From the NCBI GenBank assembly GCA_030145205.1, contig JAQYVZ010000004.1, positions 99,847 through 163,846 on the forward strand: a stretch of DNA of 64,000 nucleotides. Reading direction: 5' to 3'. Position 1 is the stretch's first letter, and each line of letters begins with the position of its first letter. Below the pieces are notes generated by a model. It made no database searches and was not told the origin of the DNA. It worked only from the letters and a program-made list of their open reading frames with translations. Position numbers and translations under genes: made by a program. Source of the DNA: Desulfuromonadales bacterium. GTDB lineage: Bacteria; Desulfobacterota; Desulfuromonadia; Desulfuromonadales; BM103. This document shows, piece by piece, positions 44,903 through 56,359 of this stretch.

Positions 44903-47900
44903 CCAGAGGTCACAGGTCAAAGGCCCGATCGCCTGGATGGCAGGAAACTCGGTGGCGTCCAACCTGCTGATGGTATTGCTCCTGGTTGGCGGCCTGTTTT
45001 TCATGATGCAGATCAAGCAGGAGGTTTTTCCCGAATTCGACCTCGACACGGTCTCCGTTGGCGTGGCTTACAGCGGGGCGAGCCCGGCTGAGGTTGAGCA
45101 GGGGATCATCTTGCCCATCGAGGAGGCTATTCTCGGACTGGATGGTGTTGACGAGGTCAGCTCTAGCGCCAAGGAAGGTTATGGGAGCGTCACAATCACC
45201 CTGTTGACGGGTGCCGACCTGCAGAAGCTTGGGCAAGATGTGCAGAGCGAAGTCGATCGTATCACGACCTTTCCGGAAGAGGCAGAAGAGCCGCAGGTTG
45301 AGATCGTCAGTCGAAAGCGAGAGGTGATTGCTCTGGTCCTCTATGGCGATCAGAGCGAACATGTGCTGTATGACCTGGCCGATAGCTTCCGTGACACCCT
45401 GCTACAGAACCCGGCGATCACCCAGGCGGAGCTCTCCGGCACCCGACCGCTGGAAATCTCGATTGAAATACCGCAAGAGAATCTGCGTGCTTATAATCTG
45501 ACCCTTGCCGGGGTTGCCCAAACCTTGAGTGAGGGTGCGATTGAACTGCCGGGCGGTGGCATTAAAACCAGCGGCGGCGAAATTCTGGTGCGCATGCAGG
45601 AACGCCGTGATTACGGTGCTGATTTCGCCAAGCTGCCAATCTTCACTGACAACACGGGTTCTCAGTTGTTGTTGGAGGACATTGCCATCATCAGGGACGA
45701 TTTCAAAGAGACTGACCGCTACGCTGAATACAACGGCCAACGGGCAGTCATGATTGATGTTTACCGGGTCGGGGACCAGACTCCAGTCGAGGTTGCCGAT
45801 GCAGTCCGGACCGAGATGGCACAGTGGCAGCAAGAACTGCCGCCAGGCGTGGAGGTGACAGCACTGAACGACCGCTCCGAGGTGTTTCAACAGCGGCGCG
45901 ACCTGCTGCTCAAGAACGCCTCGCTCGGTCTGGCTATGGTTCTGGTCCTGTTGGGACTTTTCCTCGAAGCGCGGCTGGCCTTCTGGGTCACGATGGGGAT
46001 CCCGATCTCGTTCCTCGGGGCGTTTCTGGTGCTGCCACTGCTCGGGGTCAGCATCAACATGATTTCGATGTTTGCCTTCATCATCGCGCTGGGTATTGTC
46101 GTCGATGACGCCATCGTGGTCGGCGAGAACATCTACAAGTTCCGCCAGCAGGGGATGCCGCCGTTACAGGCGGCTGTTGCCGGGGCCCGTGAGGTGGCGA
46201 TGCCGGTGACCTTCAGTATCTTGACGAATGTCGTCGCTTTCATGCCGCTCTATTTTGTACCTGGCATTATGGGGAAAGTTTTCCAAGTTATTCCGATGGT
46301 TGTTGTGATGGTCTTTCTGGTGTCGCTGATCGAATCTCTGTTCGTTCTGCCGGCCCATTTGGGACACCTGAAAGAGAACCGGCGTGGTGGCATGCTGGGC
46401 AGACTTCATGAGTTTCAGCAGCGCTTCAGTGCTGCTTTCATCCGGATGATCAAACAACGCTACGCACCCTTTTTGCAGCTGCTGTTGCGGCAACGTTACT
46501 TGACTCTGACGGTTGCGGTGGCTGTCCTGATTCTGACGGTCTCCCTGGTGCTCAGTGGGCGGATGGGGATGACCATGTTCCCGAAGGTTGAATCCGACTT
46601 TTCCAAAGTGACGGCGGTGCTTCCTTACGGTTCACCTGTTGAGCTGACTGAGGTTGTGCGAGATAAACTGCTGGCCAGTGCCGCCCAGGTGGCAGACGAG
46701 TATGATGGCCAACAGGTGTTGGTCGGGACTTTTGCCGATCTCGGCCGGTCAGTCAGTGGCAGCTCTGGGAGTCACACGCTAGAAATCAGGGCCTATATGG
46801 TCGATCCGGATCAACGCGCCATTTCGACCGAGCAATTTACCCAGAAATGGCGTCAGCTGACCGGTGAAATCGGTGGCCTCGAGACCTTGATGTTCCAGTC
46901 CGATTCCGGTGGTCCAGGTTCCGGCAAAGCTCTGACCGTTGAACTGAGTCACGGCAATCTCGCGACCTTGGATCAGGCCGGTCAAGATCTGGCAGCAGTG
47001 TTGGCTGGTTATCCGATGGTTCGAGATATTGATGACGGTTTTGCGACCGGTAAAGAACAGCTCGATTTCAGTATGCGGCCGGAGGGGTTGAGTCTCGGTT
47101 TGAGTGCGCAGGGTGTTGCTCGTCAGGTGCGTAACGCCTACGATGGGGCCGAAGTTCTCCGTCAGCAGCGGGAACGTAACGAGGTGACGGTCACTGTTCG
47201 TCGTCCGAAGAGTGAGCGGATATCAGAATATGATCTGGAAGAAATGATTCTGCGTAGTCCCAGTGGCATCGAAATCTCCCTGCGCGAAGCTGTCGATATC
47301 GAACGGGGGCGGGCTTATACCAGTATTGACAGGCGTGATGGCCGCCGGGTCATCAGCGTAATGGCTGATGTCAAGCCAGCGGAGCAGGCGGGACAGATTA
47401 AAAAAGCCCTCAATTCGGAGGCTTTGCCGCAATTAGCAGAGCGTTATCCCGGTCTGACGTTCAGTTTCGAAGGCAAACAGGCCGACTTGACAGAGAGTAT
47501 GACAAGCCTTTTCCTTGGTCTTGGCATGGCGATGTTGATGATCTTTGCCCTGTTGGCGATCCCTTTTCGGAGCTACCTGCAACCGATCATCATTATGCTG
47601 TGTATTCCCTTTGGCATTGTCGGCGCGGTGATCGGGCACCTATTGCTCGGCTACAGCCTGAGTGTCATGAGTATGTTCGGAGTGGTGGCGCTCTCAGGCG
47701 TTGTGGTGAACGATTCGCTGGTGTTGATCGATTTTGCCAACCGGCGCCGTCGCAATGGTGCGACAGCCTATGAGGCGGTAGTAGAGGCGGGTGTTTTGCG
47801 TTTCAGGCCGATTCTGTTGACGACGTTGACGACCTTTTGCGGGCTGATGCCGATGATCTTCGAGACCTCCCGCCAGGCACGCTTTCTGATCCCGATGGCG

Positions 47901-48053
47901 ATCTCGCTTGGCTTCGGAATCCTGTTCGCCACCTTGATCGCGCTGCTGTTGGTGCCCTGTCTTTACCTGATGATTGAGGATCTGCGGCGGTTGTTGCCGG
48001 GCGGACAAAAAGAAAGAGCGACTCCGGAAGAGCCGCTCTCGGTGATCAATTAG
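44895..48053 (+). CDS. RND efflux pump, AcrB/MdtB-type
   Basis: 1052 residues from ATG 44895, with AAGGAG upstream. Twelve TM helices with two periplasmic porter loops; [16 protein letters not shown] in TM4 with the charged DD pair, and [23 protein letters not shown] in TM10-11. It is a proton-driven exporter of drugs or metals; substrate unknown. The protein's last residues (about [15 protein letters not shown]) are read from the converging gene's terminator hairpin at 48015-48039. There is no gap to the converging TPR gene. Confidence 0.95.
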   Translation: MSDQRSQVKGPIAWMAGNSVASNLLMVLLLVGGLFFMMQIKQEVFPEFDLDTVSVGVAYSGASPAEVEQGIILPIEEAILGLDGVDEVSSSAKEGYGSVTITLLTGADLQKLGQDVQSEVDRITTFPEEAEEPQVEIVSRKREVIALVLYGDQSEHVLYDLADSFRDTLLQNPAITQAELSGTRPLEISIEIPQENLRAYNLTLAGVAQTLSEGAIELPGGGIKTSGGEILVRMQERRDYGADFAKLPIFTDNTGSQLLLEDIAIIRDDFKETDRYAEYNGQRAVMIDVYRVGDQTPVEVADAVRTEMAQWQQELPPGVEVTALNDRSEVFQQRRDLLLKNASLGLAMVLVLLGLFLEARLAFWVTMGIPISFLGAFLVLPLLGVSINMISMFAFIIALGIVVDDAIVVGENIYKFRQQGMPPLQAAVAGAREVAMPVTFSILTNVVAFMPLYFVPGIMGKVFQVIPMVVVMVFLVSLIESLFVLPAHLGHLKENRRGGMLGRLHEFQQRFSAAFIRMIKQRYAPFLQLLLRQRYLTLTVAVAVLILTVSLVLSGRMGMTMFPKVESDFSKVTAVLPYGSPVELTEVVRDKLLASAAQVADEYDGQQVLVGTFADLGRSVSGSSGSHTLEIRAYMVDPDQRAISTEQFTQKWRQLTGEIGGLETLMFQSDSGGPGSGKALTVELSHGNLATLDQAGQDLAAVLAGYPMVRDIDDGFATGKEQLDFSMRPEGLSLGLSAQGVARQVRNAYDGAEVLRQQRERNEVTVTVRRPKSERISEYDLEEMILRSPSGIEISLREAVDIERGRAYTSIDRRDGRRVISVMADVKPAEQAGQIKKALNSEALPQLAERYPGLTFSFEGKQADLTESMTSLFLGLGMAMLMIFALLAIPFRSYLQPIIIMLCIPFGIVGAVIGHLLLGYSLSVMSMFGVVALSGVVVNDSLVLIDFANRRRRNGATAYEAVVEAGVLRFRPILLTTLTTFCGLMPMIFETSRQARFLIPMAISLGFGILFATLIALLLVPCLYLMIEDLRRLLPGGQKERATPEEPLSVIN
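48015..48039 (-). terminator. Terminator of the TPR gene, inside the RND gene end
   Basis: AGAGCG-A-CTC/GAG-C-CGCTCT stem followed, on the minus strand, by TTTCTTTTTG. The same hairpin family ends tRNA-Pro at 63823 and occurs at 51931. Confidence 0.75.
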
Positions 48054-48587
48054 TTATTCTTGGCGCTCAATCAGACCGTGGGCAACAAACTTGTCGTAGA
48101 GCAGCTTGGTTTTCCAGCCGCTGTCATAGGCCTTTTTGAACTCCACAACGGCCTTTTGGTTGTCGCCCTGGACCTCGAAGAGCTCGCCCCGGCCATAGTA
48201 GGCGGGGCCATAATCGGGCTTGATCCCCAACGCCTGATTGTAGTCACGCAGCGCCTTGTCGGGTTTGCCTAATTTTACCCAGACTGTCCCCCGGTTGACG
48301 TAGTCGTTCCAGGGGTCCTCCGCCTTGAGCGATAAGGCCAGGTTAAGCTGTTTCAGGGCGTCTTCCAACTGGCCGTTTCTTTTGTAGACAATTCCCATAT
48401 TCCGATAAGTGCGGGCGCGGGACCTCTCCGTGAGGTCACCCGTTTCCATACACTTGCTGAGCAGCGAAATCGCTTCCACATGGTCGCCTGCACCTGCTTT
48501 TTCCCATCCCTCTATGCACAGTGAGAGGTCTTCAGAGAAGGCGGGGCTGGCCAGAAGAAAAATAAACAGGAAAAGAAAACGGTTCAT
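48054..48587 (-). CDS. Secreted TPR protein
   Basis: 177 residues with a signal peptide (about 1-18, FLFIFLLASPAFSED) and four TPR-like repeats (RTYRNMGIVYKRNGQLEDALKQLNLAL, YVNRGTVWVKLGKPDKALRDYNQAL, AYYGRGELFEVQGDNQKAVVEFKKA). Periplasmic scaffold; partner unknown. It is convergent with the RND operon, with stop codons touching. Confidence 0.85.
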   Translation of the reverse strand: MNRFLFLFIFLLASPAFSEDLSLCIEGWEKAGAGDHVEAISLLSKCMETGDLTERSRARTYRNMGIVYKRNGQLEDALKQLNLALSLKAEDPWNDYVNRGTVWVKLGKPDKALRDYNQALGIKPDYGPAYYGRGELFEVQGDNQKAVVEFKKAYDSGWKTKLLYDKFVAHGLIERQE

Positions 48588-48699
48588 CAGTAAGGACCCT
48601 GTTAGGTTGTTTGGTTTAAACCTGTCTCAGATTTCATTCGATAAGTCTAACATATTTACGCCTTTTGAAGGCCGTTTGATCTCTATGTTGGGGCTCCTT

Positions 48700-49896
48700 T
48701 TATGGCGTGTGTGTCGCAAAGTGGCGATCAAATACGATGAACAGCCCGCCGATCATGATGCAGACAGCGGCGAGCAGCAGTGGCAGGGCAAAGCCCTGTT
48801 GCAGGTCCGCCAGGAACCCTGCTGCAATCGGCCCGAGGATCTGGCCGACCCCAAAGCTTGTCGTCAGGATGGCTGCGGCGCGGTTGCCGTTGTGCGGCAG
48901 CCTTTGGTTTCCCTCCGCCAGGGTCATGGCAACGATTCCCATGAAGGTCCCGCCGAAGGTGATGGCCGCGAACAGGACTTCGGTGATGGTGTCGGCATGC
49001 ATGCTGACCAGGATACCGACGGCCTGGACGGCGTAGGCGGCCAGCAGTGCCCGTTTGCTGCCGATGCGGCGAGCCCAGAGCGGCCACAGGATGGTCGATG
49101 GGACAGCAGCGAGACCGACCGCCACCCAGCTGTAGGGGGCGTAGCTGCTCAACCCCGGGGTTGCCGCGACGATGGCCACCAGGAATGTCGCGGTGACGAT
49201 ATAGCCCAGCCCTTCAAAGAAATACGCAACGACCAGCGGCCAGAGCGTACGCAGGTCTGTTGTCTGGTGTGTCGGGCAGAGCGAAGCGGGAGGACTGGTC
49301 ACGCCGCTGGCCAGGGCGCGCCCGGCAACGGCCAGAAACGTTGCGATGATCGCCATGCCGATCCAGGCACCATCCCATTGACCGATCCTGTCCAGCCAGG
49401 GAATTGTCAGGCCGCTCAGAGCGATGCCGGCGCCAACGCCGCCATACATGGCTCCCGCCCAGTGGCCGTAGCCGCGTCGCATGAGTGCTTCAGCAACTTC
49501 CGCGGAGATGATAATGAACAGCACCGCGCTGGCGACTCCGCCGCCAAAGCGCAAAAGGCCCCACCAAGCAACGGACAGCGTACAGCCCATGGCCAGGGTG
49601 GTTGCGATGCTCATCAGCAGGGAAAGCACGGCAACCGACTGAAAGCGCAGCAGGCGGGGGGAGAAGGCGCAGAAGAGGGCGCCGGCCAGGTAGCCGAGGT
49701 AGTTCAGCCCGGCGAGCCAGCCCGCTACGGTGTTGCTCATGCCGAGGTCGCGCTGCATCAGCGGCAGGATTGGCGTAAAAGCAAACCGGCCGATGCCCAT
49801 GACGATCATCAGTCCGAGCATGCCGCCGAGCAGGATCCTGAGAGCGTCGCGACCCTGCCGGGATTTTTCGGTGTTGGTTATGATTGGCTGGCTCAT
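48700..49896 (-). CDS. YbfB/YjiJ-family MFS transporter
   Basis: 398 residues with about 12 TM helices. The N-terminus has GLMIVMGIGRFAFTPILPLMQRDLGMSN and AGWLAGLNYLGYLAGAL, typical of the YbfB/YjiJ branch, with GAMYGGVGAGIALSGL in the middle. The substrate is unknown. The gene lies 69 bases downstream of the PnuC-like gene on the same strand. A long + strand frame across it is a shadow. Confidence 0.88.
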   Translation of the reverse strand: MSQPIITNTEKSRQGRDALRILLGGMLGLMIVMGIGRFAFTPILPLMQRDLGMSNTVAGWLAGLNYLGYLAGALFCAFSPRLLRFQSVAVLSLLMSIATTLAMGCTLSVAWWGLLRFGGGVASAVLFIIISAEVAEALMRRGYGHWAGAMYGGVGAGIALSGLTIPWLDRIGQWDGAWIGMAIIATFLAVAGRALASGVTSPPASLCPTHQTTDLRTLWPLVVAYFFEGLGYIVTATFLVAIVAATPGLSSYAPYSWVAVGLAAVPSTILWPLWARRIGSKRALLAAYAVQAVGILVSMHADTITEVLFAAITFGGTFMGIVAMTLAEGNQRLPHNGNRAAAILTTSFGVGQILGPIAAGFLADLQQGFALPLLLAAVCIMIGGLFIVFDRHFATHTP

Positions 49897-49965
49897 GCTG
49901 GCAGGATATCAACTCAAAACGGAAAGGTGAATCCTTCTTTTACAAGGAGTAGCGAAGAAAAAATG

Positions 49966-50550
49966 TTAACGGCTTCGCCGCGAGGTCTTCAGGGCAACGG
50001 TAAAGCCATAGATGACGAAGCAGAGAGAAACAAGCTGCTGGACTGTCAGCAACGGTTTGTGCTGCAGCAGCATCAGGGAGGCCATGCTGCAGTTCATCAG
50101 CATGAAGAACAGCCAGCCGTAAATAACCTTCTTGGCCAGCAGGTAGCTGCCTACGAGGAAACCGATCATCACTCCAATCTCCAGGATTTGTGACCCAGAG
50201 GTGATGCCGCCATAGTCATGAAAGCTGTAGCCCACGCCGACAACCAGTGCAGCATAAGTGAAAAAGGTAGCAAACCGGTCCAGGCCTTTGTGAGGCGTGT
50301 TCGTGTGCTGATAGGCGTGGACCAGTCCGAGCAGCATGGCGGGGACGCCGCCCGCCTCGATCGCGGCGGCGATCCAGTCGTGCTTGCCGACCAGTATGAT
50401 GACCCACGCCGGGACGCCCAGGATGTAGACGCACCAGCCGATCATCCTCAGCTGTCGTTTGAGGGTCTCCTGTTTGCCTTCGGCCAGGGCAAAAAAGATT
50501 TTGTTGAGGAGGTAAAGTCCGCCTCCCCATGCCTGTAACGCTAAATCCAT
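49966..50550 (-). CDS. Multi-pass membrane protein, possibly PnuC-like
   Basis: 194 residues with six or seven predicted TM helices (for example AWVIILVGKHDWIAAAIEAGG, TYAALVVGVGYSFHDYG). The C-terminal segment YGWLFFMLMNCSMASLMLLQHKP and the length resemble PnuC-type vitamin transporters, but conserved motifs cannot be confirmed by eye. Upstream of the MFS gene on the same strand. Confidence 0.55.
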   Translation of the reverse strand: MDLALQAWGGGLYLLNKIFFALAEGKQETLKRQLRMIGWCVYILGVPAWVIILVGKHDWIAAAIEAGGVPAMLLGLVHAYQHTNTPHKGLDRFATFFTYAALVVGVGYSFHDYGGITSGSQILEIGVMIGFLVGSYLLAKKVIYGWLFFMLMNCSMASLMLLQHKPLLTVQQLVSLCFVIYGFTVALKTSRRSR

Positions 50551-50676
50551 GATCAGTCCAAATCGTTCAACCCACGGGAGGCGATGCTCCCTTTTGTGAG
50601 ATGTTTAGCGCGCATGACTGTAACGAATTAAGGTCGGTCGGTCAAATCTGCACATGCTTCGTCGGGCCGACATAAA

Positions 50677-50711
50677 GAAGCCCGCCAGAGCAAAATGTCC
50701 TGACGGGCTTC
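50677..50711 (-). terminator. Terminator of the EB_dh-type cytochrome gene
   Basis: GAAGCCCGCCAG and CTGACGGGCTTC form a stem around AGCAAAATGTC, 23 bases after the stop on the minus strand. Confidence 0.8.
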
Positions 50712-50734
50712 AGATGATAATCCGTTCTGAAAGG

Positions 50735-51778
50735 TTACTTAAATTTCAGAACGAGCGTGTCGTCGTGAAACAGGTGGTTAATCTGACTGTTGTCAAAAAC
50801 CGAGATGCCGAAGTAGTAGAGTTTGCTCAGATCGTCAAACTGGACGTCCTGAACCTTTGCGTTCTCTCCGCTGGTGACCAGCTTCCTACGGATCTCGACC
50901 GTCCAGATACCTTTATCCCATTTGCCGCGCATTTCGATATCCGCACGCGGACCCTGGAACGCATCGATAATGATCCCGGGAACAATATCACCAGGCTTGA
51001 AGATGTCGACGAAAGGCGTCTTCAGACTCGGCAGGATATAGTACTGGGCTTCTTCGCTGGGAGGATAGTTCATATAGGCGGGTGCGGTTTTATCTTTGTT
51101 GATGTTATTCGTGTACCCGCCGCCAGTCTTGTCATCACCTTTACGGCCCCAGCCTTTGTTGGTTTTGCCGTCACTGGTGCTGTCGACAAATTGGTCGTCA
51201 ACCTGTCCCAGGGGGCTGGTTCTGACATTTTTGACGTGCCACATGTCAATTGTTTCGCCCGCATTGTTAGTAAACTTTCGCCCTGCCGAGGTGTCGCCTT
51301 CAATGTCCATGTGGCAGGAGATCATGCAGCCTTCATCAGAAAAGCCTGTGGTGTTGATATTCCAGAAAAGGCCGACCTTGTCTTCATAGTAGGTATTGTC
51401 GTGGCCCGTGCTGTCTTTCTTTTTCAGCTGCTTCCATGTGCCGTCTTTCTGCTTGACCCAGGGGAACCGTGCCAGGCTCTCCGTAGGATCGGTGTACTGG
51501 ATTAAGAAGTAAATGTACTCGTCGTCATAGAGTGACTTCATCGTGACAGTGGTCTCGGTCATCCCGTCATAACCGTTATTCGGCTCATAGGGGAGATTGT
51601 CGAGGGTCACCTTCAGTGGGGATGCTTTGTCCCAAGCTTTGTCCGCCGTTCCCGAGAGCAGGACCGGCTTGTCCGTTTTAACGCTCGTCAAGGCGGTCGC
51701 AGCTTGAGCAGTGGTTGCTCCGATCAAGAGCAGGCCTGCCAGCAGGCCGAGAGAGTAGGATAGCCAACGTACCTTCAT
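50735..51778 (-). CDS. Secreted EB_dh-type (ethylbenzene dehydrogenase-like) haem protein
   Basis: 347 residues, signal peptide about 1-26 (LLIGATTAQAA). The body matches the ethylbenzene-dehydrogenase-related cytochrome domain: VTMKSLYDDEYIYFLIQYTDPTES, DKVGLFWNI, DMWHVKN and GIWTVEIRRKLVT. A C-M-I-S-C-H motif lies near residue 150, a CxxxCH form with one residue more than classic CxxCH. It is likely a periplasmic c-type electron carrier; partner unknown. A perfect 11-bp palindrome lies upstream. Confidence 0.8.
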   Translation of the reverse strand: MKVRWLSYSLGLLAGLLLIGATTAQAATALTSVKTDKPVLLSGTADKAWDKASPLKVTLDNLPYEPNNGYDGMTETTVTMKSLYDDEYIYFLIQYTDPTESLARFPWVKQKDGTWKQLKKKDSTGHDNTYYEDKVGLFWNINTTGFSDEGCMISCHMDIEGDTSAGRKFTNNAGETIDMWHVKNVRTSPLGQVDDQFVDSTSDGKTNKGWGRKGDDKTGGGYTNNINKDKTAPAYMNYPPSEEAQYYILPSLKTPFVDIFKPGDIVPGIIIDAFQGPRADIEMRGKWDKGIWTVEIRRKLVTSGENAKVQDVQFDDLSKLYYFGISVFDNSQINHLFHDDTLVLKFK

Positions 51779-51874
51779 TATGTGTACTCCTATTCAGGGA
51801 GTCTGTGCCTCGTTGCCGGGCAACAGTGTTAGTGAAAAACCCGCTAAATTCAATGTGATATGCTCCCTGGTATC

Positions 51875-51906
51875 TATCACTTTTATATCTTACCATAAAA
51901 GTGATA
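51875..51906. promoter_or_regulatory. Candidate operator, 11-bp inverted repeat
   Basis: TATCACTTTTA and TAAAAGTGATA, perfect arms with a 10-base spacer, about 100 bases upstream of the cytochrome start; another GTGATA lies at 51855. A regulator site or RNA hairpin; no binder is known. Confidence 0.55.
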
Positions 51907-51930
51907 ATTGCTGCGCGGGCCGCAACAAGA

Positions 51931-51957
51931 AAGAGCGACTCCTGACAAGTCGCTCTT
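51931..51957 (-). terminator. tRNA-Pro-type terminator hairpin, stray copy
   Basis: Perfect 10-bp stem AAGAGCGACT/AGTCGCTCTT, the family of the tRNA-Pro terminator, 10 bases from a short tRNA-Pro 3' fragment at 51968. Confidence 0.75.
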
Positions 51958-51967
51958 AGATCAATGC

Positions 51968-51983
51968 TGGTTGGGATGACTGG
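51968..51983 (-). pseudogene. tRNA-Pro 3' fragment (acceptor and part of T arm)
   Basis: TGGTTGGGATGACTGG matches the 3' end of the tRNA-Pro at 63859 at 15 of 16 positions, in the same order relative to a hairpin. Short, so its origin by exchange with the tRNA-Pro cassettes is inference. Confidence 0.5.
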
Positions 51984-52005
51984 CTTTGGGCCAATATCCG
52001 AATTT

Positions 52006-52227
52006 CTAGCGATATTGAGCCTTATTTTTGTATTGAGCCGCCAGGAGTTGGGAATATCCCATCCCGTCACCGATGAATAAGATCAGGTTGCGCACTTTAG
52101 GGAGTTGTGCAAGCTCTGCTGCGGATGCTGTGGGCCGGTACTCCTCGTTGAGGTTCCCAGAGAGTGGGACGCAGCCAACAACACCGCAGCAAAAGAATGC
52201 AATCGTCAGGAGTAAAAAAAAGGATTT
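52006..52227 (-). pseudogene. Truncated alkaline phosphatase-like gene
   Basis: Minus-strand frame of 73 residues to TAG at 52006. It reads as a lipoprotein-type signal (FFCCGVVGC), then VRNLILFIGDGMGYSQLLAA, which is the metal-binding start of PhoA-type alkaline phosphatases (GDGMG). It stops before the catalytic Ser region. There is no start codon after the in-frame TAA at 52228. The break lies 23 bases from the stray tRNA-Pro fragment, so rearrangement there is plausible. Confidence 0.75.
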
Positions 52228-52316
52228 TTAGCAAAATTCAGGCTCCATGGAAATATCAGGAAACATAAACCTGTCCCCTTTTTCTTTCTCTATCTCCTTT
52301 TTGGGGAACCTCTTTA

Positions 52317-52739
52317 TCATTTTGAACCGCGTGGATGATTCAGCTGACAGGTGTCATCCTCACAGGCTGCAGCATTCTTAGGTAAGAGATGACGGTAGCG
52401 GGCAAATAACGTGTAGCCTCCGCGTGCCAGCAGGTTGATGCCGGGAAGGCCGACCAGGGCGCATAACAGGCGATAGGGTGAACCGGTCGGAAACGCCTGC
52501 CAGATCAACATGAAGGCTTCAACGCCGCTTTCAAAACGGCCTTCTCCGTCCCGGACGTGCATCCTGGACATGAACTCATCCAGAGATTTGCCGTAGGTCT
52601 GCGGTTGGAAATCGTCATTGCTGATATCGATAAAGACCAGCCGCTTCTCCGGGTTGCGCTGACGATATGCTTGTATCTCGCTGGAGCAGACTTTGCAAGA
52701 TCCATCATAGAAGATCTCCAGTGGAAATGTGACCGCCAT
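52317..52739 (-). CDS. DCC-type thiol-disulfide oxidoreductase (DUF393)
   Basis: 140 residues. The DUF393 motif YDGSCKVCSSEI (DxxCxxC) is at residues 11-22, followed by VFIDISNDDF, HVRDGEGRFESGVEAFMLIWQAFPTG and YTLFARYRHLLPKN, all typical of the family. Two extra Cys occur near the end (CEDDTC). It is likely cytosolic with redox-active Cys. Alone on the minus strand. Confidence 0.9.
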   Translation of the reverse strand: MAVTFPLEIFYDGSCKVCSSEIQAYRQRNPEKRLVFIDISNDDFQPQTYGKSLDEFMSRMHVRDGEGRFESGVEAFMLIWQAFPTGSPYRLLCALVGLPGINLLARGGYTLFARYRHLLPKNAAACEDDTCQLNHPRGSK

Positions 52740-52903
52740 GATTGCTCCCTTTCGTGCTGTGACGTTTTTTCTATATTGTAGCAGAGGTTAGTTCCACACC
52801 AAAAGGAGCCGGACTGTGAATGAAAAAACTACCCGAGATAGGTACGAAACGACGAATATCTGTTGCTGGAGTCGGCGGTTCCCTCGCCTGCCGCGAGAAA
52901 GAA

Positions 52904-52932
52904 CCCCCAGCTCACGATTCGTGGGCTGGGGG
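52904..52932 (-). terminator. katG terminator
   Basis: CCCCCAGCTCACG and CGTGGGCTGGGGG form a 13-position stem (one mismatch), about 70 bases past the katG stop, with TTCTTTCT following on the minus strand. Confidence 0.85.
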
Positions 52933-53000
52933 CGCTCATTGTTGAAGAATGGAAATTGTATGAGACGTCTCCCGATCCCTCTAAGCTGTCTTTGCAGCGA

Positions 53001-55244
<2,244 letters not shown>

Positions 55245-55260
55245 TTATTAGTCCCCTTTA

Positions 55261-55288
55261 TGTATAGCACGACTTGTGGGTGTGTCAA
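55261..55288 (-). promoter_or_regulatory. katG promoter
   Basis: TTGACA (55288-55283) and TATACA (55266-55261) on the minus strand, spaced 16 bases, about 65 bases before the katG start. Confidence 0.8.
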
Positions 55289-55291
55289 TAT

Positions 55292-55310
55292 TTAGTAATA
55301 ATGATTATCG
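55292..55310. promoter_or_regulatory. Fur/PerR-box candidate upstream of katG
   Basis: TTAGTAATAATGATTATCG, a TAAT.ATGATTA-type near-palindrome immediately upstream of the -35. Its placement suggests control of katG by the adjacent PerR-like protein. Confidence 0.65.
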
Positions 55311-55341
55311 ATAGCTGTGCAAAAAAAACAACGCCCTCTAA

Positions 55342-55779
55342 TTACCCTTTCTGACATTTTGGGCAAATCCCAAAAAACTCAACTTGGTGAGACAGGACGT
55401 GATAACCAGATAATTTTTCAATTTCTGCTGTTATTTGATCTAAAAGTGTAACCTCTGGGTCGATGATGCTTTTGCATTTTGTGCAGATAAGGTGCGGGTG
55501 AGGATAGGGCTTGTTGCCATCGTAACGGTTGCGACCATCAGCAAATCCAATCTCGAGAATCTCACCGATGTCTTTGAGAAGATTGACTGTTTTGTAGACT
55601 GTGGCCAAGCTTGTTGTCGGGAAGTCTGCCTTTACCTGTTTATAAACTTGTTCAACGCTGGGGTGCTCGTTGCTGTGCAGGAATGTTTTGAGAATTGCGA
55701 TACGCTGAGGTGTGATACGACACTCCCGCTGGCGGAGTTTTGCAATGATATCATCGAAGCGGTCTTGTGATTTTTTCAC
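55342..55779 (-). CDS. PerR/Fur-family metalloregulator
   Basis: 145 residues starting at GTG 55779 with AGGGA upstream; a TTG 78 bases earlier coincides with a TTGACA and is more likely a -35 hexamer. Winged-helix domain (RITPQRIAILKTF and TSLATVYKTVNLL), the metal-sensing HPHLICTKC region and the C-terminal CPKC form the structural zinc site (two CxxC). The katG neighbour and operator suggest a peroxide-sensing PerR. Fur itself cannot be excluded. Confidence 0.86.
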   Translation of the reverse strand: MKKSQDRFDDIIAKLRQRECRITPQRIAILKTFLHSNEHPSVEQVYKQVKADFPTTSLATVYKTVNLLKDIGEILEIGFADGRNRYDGNKPYPHPHLICTKCKSIIDPEVTLLDQITAEIEKLSGYHVLSHQVEFFGICPKCQKG

Positions 55780-55861
55780 AACAGGACCAATCCCTGAAAA
55801 AACAGTTATGAATAACTTTTCTCTATAAACAATTACAGATTGCACGTTTTGTGTCAACTAA

Positions 55862-56033
55862 TGGACGACCCGACCGCCCCAGACTTGCCCCGGAGCCAAA
55901 ATTCCACGCCGGAACACACCAACCCTACATTCGTTGAACCTTCAATTTGTCAGTTGAAAGTGTGCCTCGGACCGGACAGGGCCCGGGGGACAAAAAAAGA
56001 GCGATCCCGGGAAGGTCGCTCTCATGTAAATAC
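55862..56033. repeat. tRNA-Pro downstream module, copy A (with terminator)
   Basis: Shares a chain of motifs with the intact copy at 63690-63858: GCCCCGGAG-type, CTACATTCG, TTCAA.TTGTCA, GG.CC..ACC..GCCCGG, an A-rich tract and the hairpin at 55998-56022 (AGAGCGA...TCGCTCT), ending in AAATAC before tRNA sequence. Confidence 0.8.
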
Positions 56034-56140
56034 TGGTCGGGATGACTGGATTCGAACCAGCGACCCCCTGCTCCCGAAGCAGTGACATACGCTCGGCTAT
56101 ACTCTTGCTTCCGGGTGCGTACAGACTGCGGAACATCCCG
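56034..56140 (-). pseudogene. Interrupted tRNA-Pro, copy A
   Basis: 56034-56082 is identical to the 3' part of tRNA-Pro(CGG) from CCA to the anticodon stem. About 31 unrelated bases follow, then 56114-56140 resembles the 5' part with mutations in the D arm (GTGCGTACAGACTGCGG). It cannot fold as a working tRNA. Confidence 0.85.
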
Positions 56141-56359
56141 TATATGACGTTGACGTTGGTCAGCAGGAGGAATGTCACAGTGAGTAATTGGGCACGGGTC
56201 CAAAAGTAAAACTGTGCTATATCATCAAAATATGACCATAGCGCACCTTATCCCGAATCCTTTGGAGGCAAGTTAGTGCATTTCGACGAACTCTGGTACG
56301 TTTAGCAAACTAGAGGCGATTCATTCTTAAATCTCGCAAGAACAGTTCGTGAATCGTTC

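Noticed and set aside
48409..50193. Open frame of 594 codons on the + strand across the MFS and TPR genes
   Set aside because: Antisense of two well-supported genes; low-complexity Gln/Gly/Arg composition.
55780..55857. TTG start for the PerR-like protein at 55857
   Set aside because: It coincides with TTGACA, a probable -35 element; the added residues are not PerR-like and GTG 55779 has a ribosome site.
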